64,000 nt of DNA from NCBI RefSeq assembly GCF_004366355.1, contig NZ_SODV01000001.1, positions 1,426,001 to 1,490,000 of the forward strand. Direction: 5' to 3'. Position numbers and translations under genes: made by a program. This stretch comes from Dinghuibacter silviterrae. Its GTDB lineage: Bacteria; Bacteroidota; Bacteroidia; Chitinophagales; Chitinophagaceae. Below the pieces are notes generated by a model. That model was not told the DNA's origin. It searched no databases and saw only the letters and a program-made list of their open reading frames with translations. Positions 62,189-64,000 of this stretch are shown piece by piece. Position 1 is the first letter of the stretch. Every line of letters begins with the position of its first letter.

Positions 62189-62885
62189 GGGGCAGTCCGT
62201 CGTAGTAGGTGATGATCTGAATGAACGCGGCATCTTTGTCCTTCTTCAGGTCGATTTTATTCTTCCGGATAAAAACCTGTATCTCTTTTTTCTTATCGGC
62301 CAGGGCAGCCAGGACGGATTTCTTTTTATACAGTGGATCGTATTGCCCTTCTTTGACCAGGTAATAGCTGCTGTCGGTTTCGACATACCGCTCCACCGCT
62401 TCCGTTGTCGTGAGCTCCTGGATATCTTTGGTCGTTCGCCTCAGCAGCCGGACGCGTCCGTCATACAGCAGTTCGTAAAAGCCGGTATGGACGGGATGGG
62501 TGTCGTCTTTGGTGATCCGTAAAAATCGCCGGTCGCCCAGCGTAAAGGAAGCGACACGGGGACTGTTCAACGTCAGCCGGAATCCCCCGTCGGAGCCTAC
62601 CGTCACGACCTCGTCGTACACCAGGTCGTACCACAGCTTCAGGTGGTCATACCGGATGCCGTCGTACAGGACGCTGCCGTCATAAGACTCCTTCGAGCCA
62701 AAATAAGGAATACCGCTTTTTAGATTGCTGGCGTAGTCTACGTATTCTCCGCCATTGTATAAATTGTTTTCGGGAGCGAGCAATCGGTGGAACTGTGCCA
62801 CCGCTACGCCAAAGGCGGCGCTGTCGGTTTGAGCGGCCGCCCGGTGGAAAGGCAAAAGCCAAAGAACAAGCGTTAGTTTTTTCAT
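62169..62885 (-). CDS. Exported protein of unknown function, first gene of the DUF4249 operon
   Basis: 238 residues with a signal peptide (MKKLTLVLWLLPFHRAAAQ). No family recognised. The central part is beta-rich (YDHLKLWYDLVYDEVVTVGS, FYELLYDGRVRLLRRT) and the C-terminus is strongly charged (KKKEIQVFIRKNKIDLKKDKD). Its end overlaps the start of the TonB receptor by 20 bp, so the genes are translationally linked. Upstream lies the terminator of the lipoprotein gene, so this gene probably has its own promoter; TATATTCG about 28 nt before the ATG is one base off the -7 consensus. Confidence 0.82.
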   Translation of the reverse strand: MKKLTLVLWLLPFHRAAAQTDSAAFGVAVAQFHRLLAPENNLYNGGEYVDYASNLKSGIPYFGSKESYDGSVLYDGIRYDHLKLWYDLVYDEVVTVGSDGGFRLTLNSPRVASFTLGDRRFLRITKDDTHPVHTGFYELLYDGRVRLLRRTTKDIQELTTTEAVERYVETDSSYYLVKEGQYDPLYKKKSVLAALADKKKEIQVFIRKNKIDLKKDKDAAFIQIITYYDGLPHEEHAR

Positions 62886-62921
62886 GGCTGTTAAAGGGCA
62901 AACATGTCTGACGAATATAAC

Positions 62922-62959
62922 AAAAAAAACGGAGGGTGTCTCAAAGAAGAGACACCCTC
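62922..62959 (-). terminator. Rho-independent terminator downstream of the lipoprotein gene
   Basis: On the minus strand GAGGGTGTCTC / GAGACACCCTC, an 11-bp perfect stem with a 6-nt loop, is followed by CG and a run of eight T. It separates the edge lipoprotein gene from the DUF4249 operon. Confidence 0.92.
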
Positions 62960-62985
62960 AGATAGTGTACGAAAAAAAAGCGTTT

Positions 62986-64000
62986 TTAATAAGGAAGGAT
63001 GTAGGTGTAGGTTAATCCATTGGGCCGGGTAACCACCAACTTATAATAGTAGGTACCAGTACCGGGGCAGCCGGTGGCATCCCCGCTGGCATCAAGGCCA
63101 TAGGTGATCGTCGAGGTCCATCCGTCAGAACGAAGGACTTCGTTTTGTCCGCCGGTCAACCGGAATTCGCAGCTTTGCGCGATCGTTTTCGGTTCGGTGA
63201 TGAGGGATTCGAAGGACACCCCAAAGCGGTTCACGCCCCATTCTGCCACATCGGTGTGGTTCAGGCTGTCGCTGTGCGTACCGGTGGTGGACAGGTAGAT
63301 GCCGTTGTTGTAGGTGAAGACCCTGCGTTTGGATACACTCCAACTGCGGACGTTTCCGTTGCCAAACGTGATCTCCATGGAACCTGTGATGGTGTGCACG
63401 ATCGAGTCGGTGTTGGGCAGGTCAACCAGGAGCCCGCCGGTGACGTTGGTATAGGTCTTCGTGCCGTTGATGACGATGACCTTACCGTCGCGGATACGCG
63501 TGATCGTCAGGTTCACGACCCGAACGGTGACGGCGGCGGCGGGGTCTTTCCAATACACCCCGTTGGGGATGGAGATGATGACCTGGCCGGTACGGGTACG
63601 GTTGCCGGCACAGTTCGCCCCGTTGTACGTGATGGTAATGGTCCGGGCGCCGTTGGTATCGGCATAAGAAACGGATGCGTCGCAGATGATGTTGTTATTG
63701 ACAATAACCCCCCCGCCGGCACCAACCGAATCTTCTTGATTGATCCCCATCGTAGTGATGGTTCCGGTCCCGTGTTCCGTGATGCTGCCGGATACAGTGG
63801 TCTCACCGTTGAGCGCCGTATTGGCGTCATCCGATACAGCATCCGATTCATAAGAAACCTGGGATTGATCATCTGCGGCGACTTGAAGGCCGGTGGTGGA
63901 AGTAGCACCAGAGCTGGAGTTGTTGCCCGTGTTGCTTTTTGTGCAAGAGTAAAAACCTACGCCTGCGATCATCAGAGCCATAACGCAGCGGGTAAGGAAA
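62986..64000 (-). CDS. Lipoprotein of unknown function, 5' end probably outside window
   Basis: At least 331 residues. The first ATG in view (63981) is followed by ALMIAGVGFYSCTKS with a lipobox (FYSC). The frame is open to the edge, and the preceding codons (FLTRCV) extend the hydrophobic leader naturally, so the true start is likely a few codons beyond 64000. The mature part is Ser/Thr/Asn/Gly-rich with repeated beta-strand patterns (TITITYNGANCAGN, VRVVNLTITRIRDGKVIVING) and no recognised domain. The C-terminal VVTRPNGLTYTYILPY looks like a final beta-strand. A strong terminator follows. Confidence 0.8.
   Translation of the reverse strand, partial: FLTRCVMALMIAGVGFYSCTKSNTGNNSSSGATSTTGLQVAADDQSQVSYESDAVSDDANTALNGETTVSGSITEHGTGTITTMGINQEDSVGAGGGVIVNNNIICDASVSYADTNGARTITITYNGANCAGNRTRTGQVIISIPNGVYWKDPAAAVTVRVVNLTITRIRDGKVIVINGTKTYTNVTGGLLVDLPNTDSIVHTITGSMEITFGNGNVRSWSVSKRRVFTYNNGIYLSTTGTHSDSLNHTDVAEWGVNRFGVSFESLITEPKTIAQSCEFRLTGGQNEVLRSDGWTSTITYGLDASGDATGCPGTGTYYYKLVVTRPNGLTYTYILPY

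Noticed and set aside
1-64000. tRNA genes, rRNA, CRISPR arrays, insertion sequences, prophage genes
   Set aside because: I looked for T-loop motifs outside coding sequence, regularly spaced repeats, transposase or integrase motifs and phage structural genes and saw none; a tRNAscan or Infernal run would be decisive.

Overview
The window is chromosomal DNA from a GC-rich member of the Bacteroidota, most likely the Chitinophagaceae. The evidence is two ECF sigma/FecR/SusC/SusD modules, several families largely confined to this phylum (DUF3127, DUF4249, DUF4293), and promoter boxes of the Bacteroidota type TAnnTTTG. Coding density is high. I see no tRNA, rRNA, CRISPR array, insertion sequence or prophage. 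The taxonomic call is inference from gene content.

Layout. 1-6.5 kb: a partial sugar-epimerase-like gene (minus), an exported unknown plus a membrane protein, purQ, a free-standing DsbD-alpha domain and a full DsbD. 6.6-8.1 kb: an AT-richer AbiE-type toxin-antitoxin pair that looks acquired. 8.2-20.6 kb: housekeeping and general genes (ECF sigma factor, uvrA, DUF4293, glyA, sugar nucleotidyltransferase, nitronate monooxygenase-like, ABC exporter, FAD dehydrogenase, DUF3127). 20.6-22.6 kb: a 578-bp gap and dnaA.

22.6-32.1 kb: polysaccharide utilization locus 1 (ECF sigma, FecR, STN-type SusC, SusD), ending in two secreted GH18 enzymes. One is a clear Endo H homologue and the other carries a ricin-type lectin domain, so N-linked glycans of the high-mannose type are the probable target. 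32.2-45.2 kb: scavenging, repair and stress genes. They include an exported peroxiredoxin, an M1 aminopeptidase, a YCII/sigma pair decayed by internal deletions, DoxX, a GH51-like glycosidase, a row of three DNA-alkylation-repair genes (AlkZ-like, Ada/Ogt-like, PF09859 oxygenase), GNAT, an NTF2-like protein, an esterase and a Crp-family regulator.

45.3-54.5 kb: locus 2 (ECF sigma, FecR, SusC, SusD), followed by an exported cytochrome c/copper-monooxygenase-like protein and a redoxin. Both loci share a leader hairpin about 70 nt upstream of susC. 54.5-64 kb, all minus strand: an unrecognised protein with a GEIHDD motif, then an operon of unknown exported protein, TonB receptor, DUF4249 lipoprotein and an MG2/plug-like exported protein, and a lipoprotein cut by the window edge.

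The STN-bearing SusC proteins, FecR anti-sigma factors and ECF sigma factors of loci 1 and 2 should form trans-envelope signalling chains that switch on their own uptake genes when substrate is bound.
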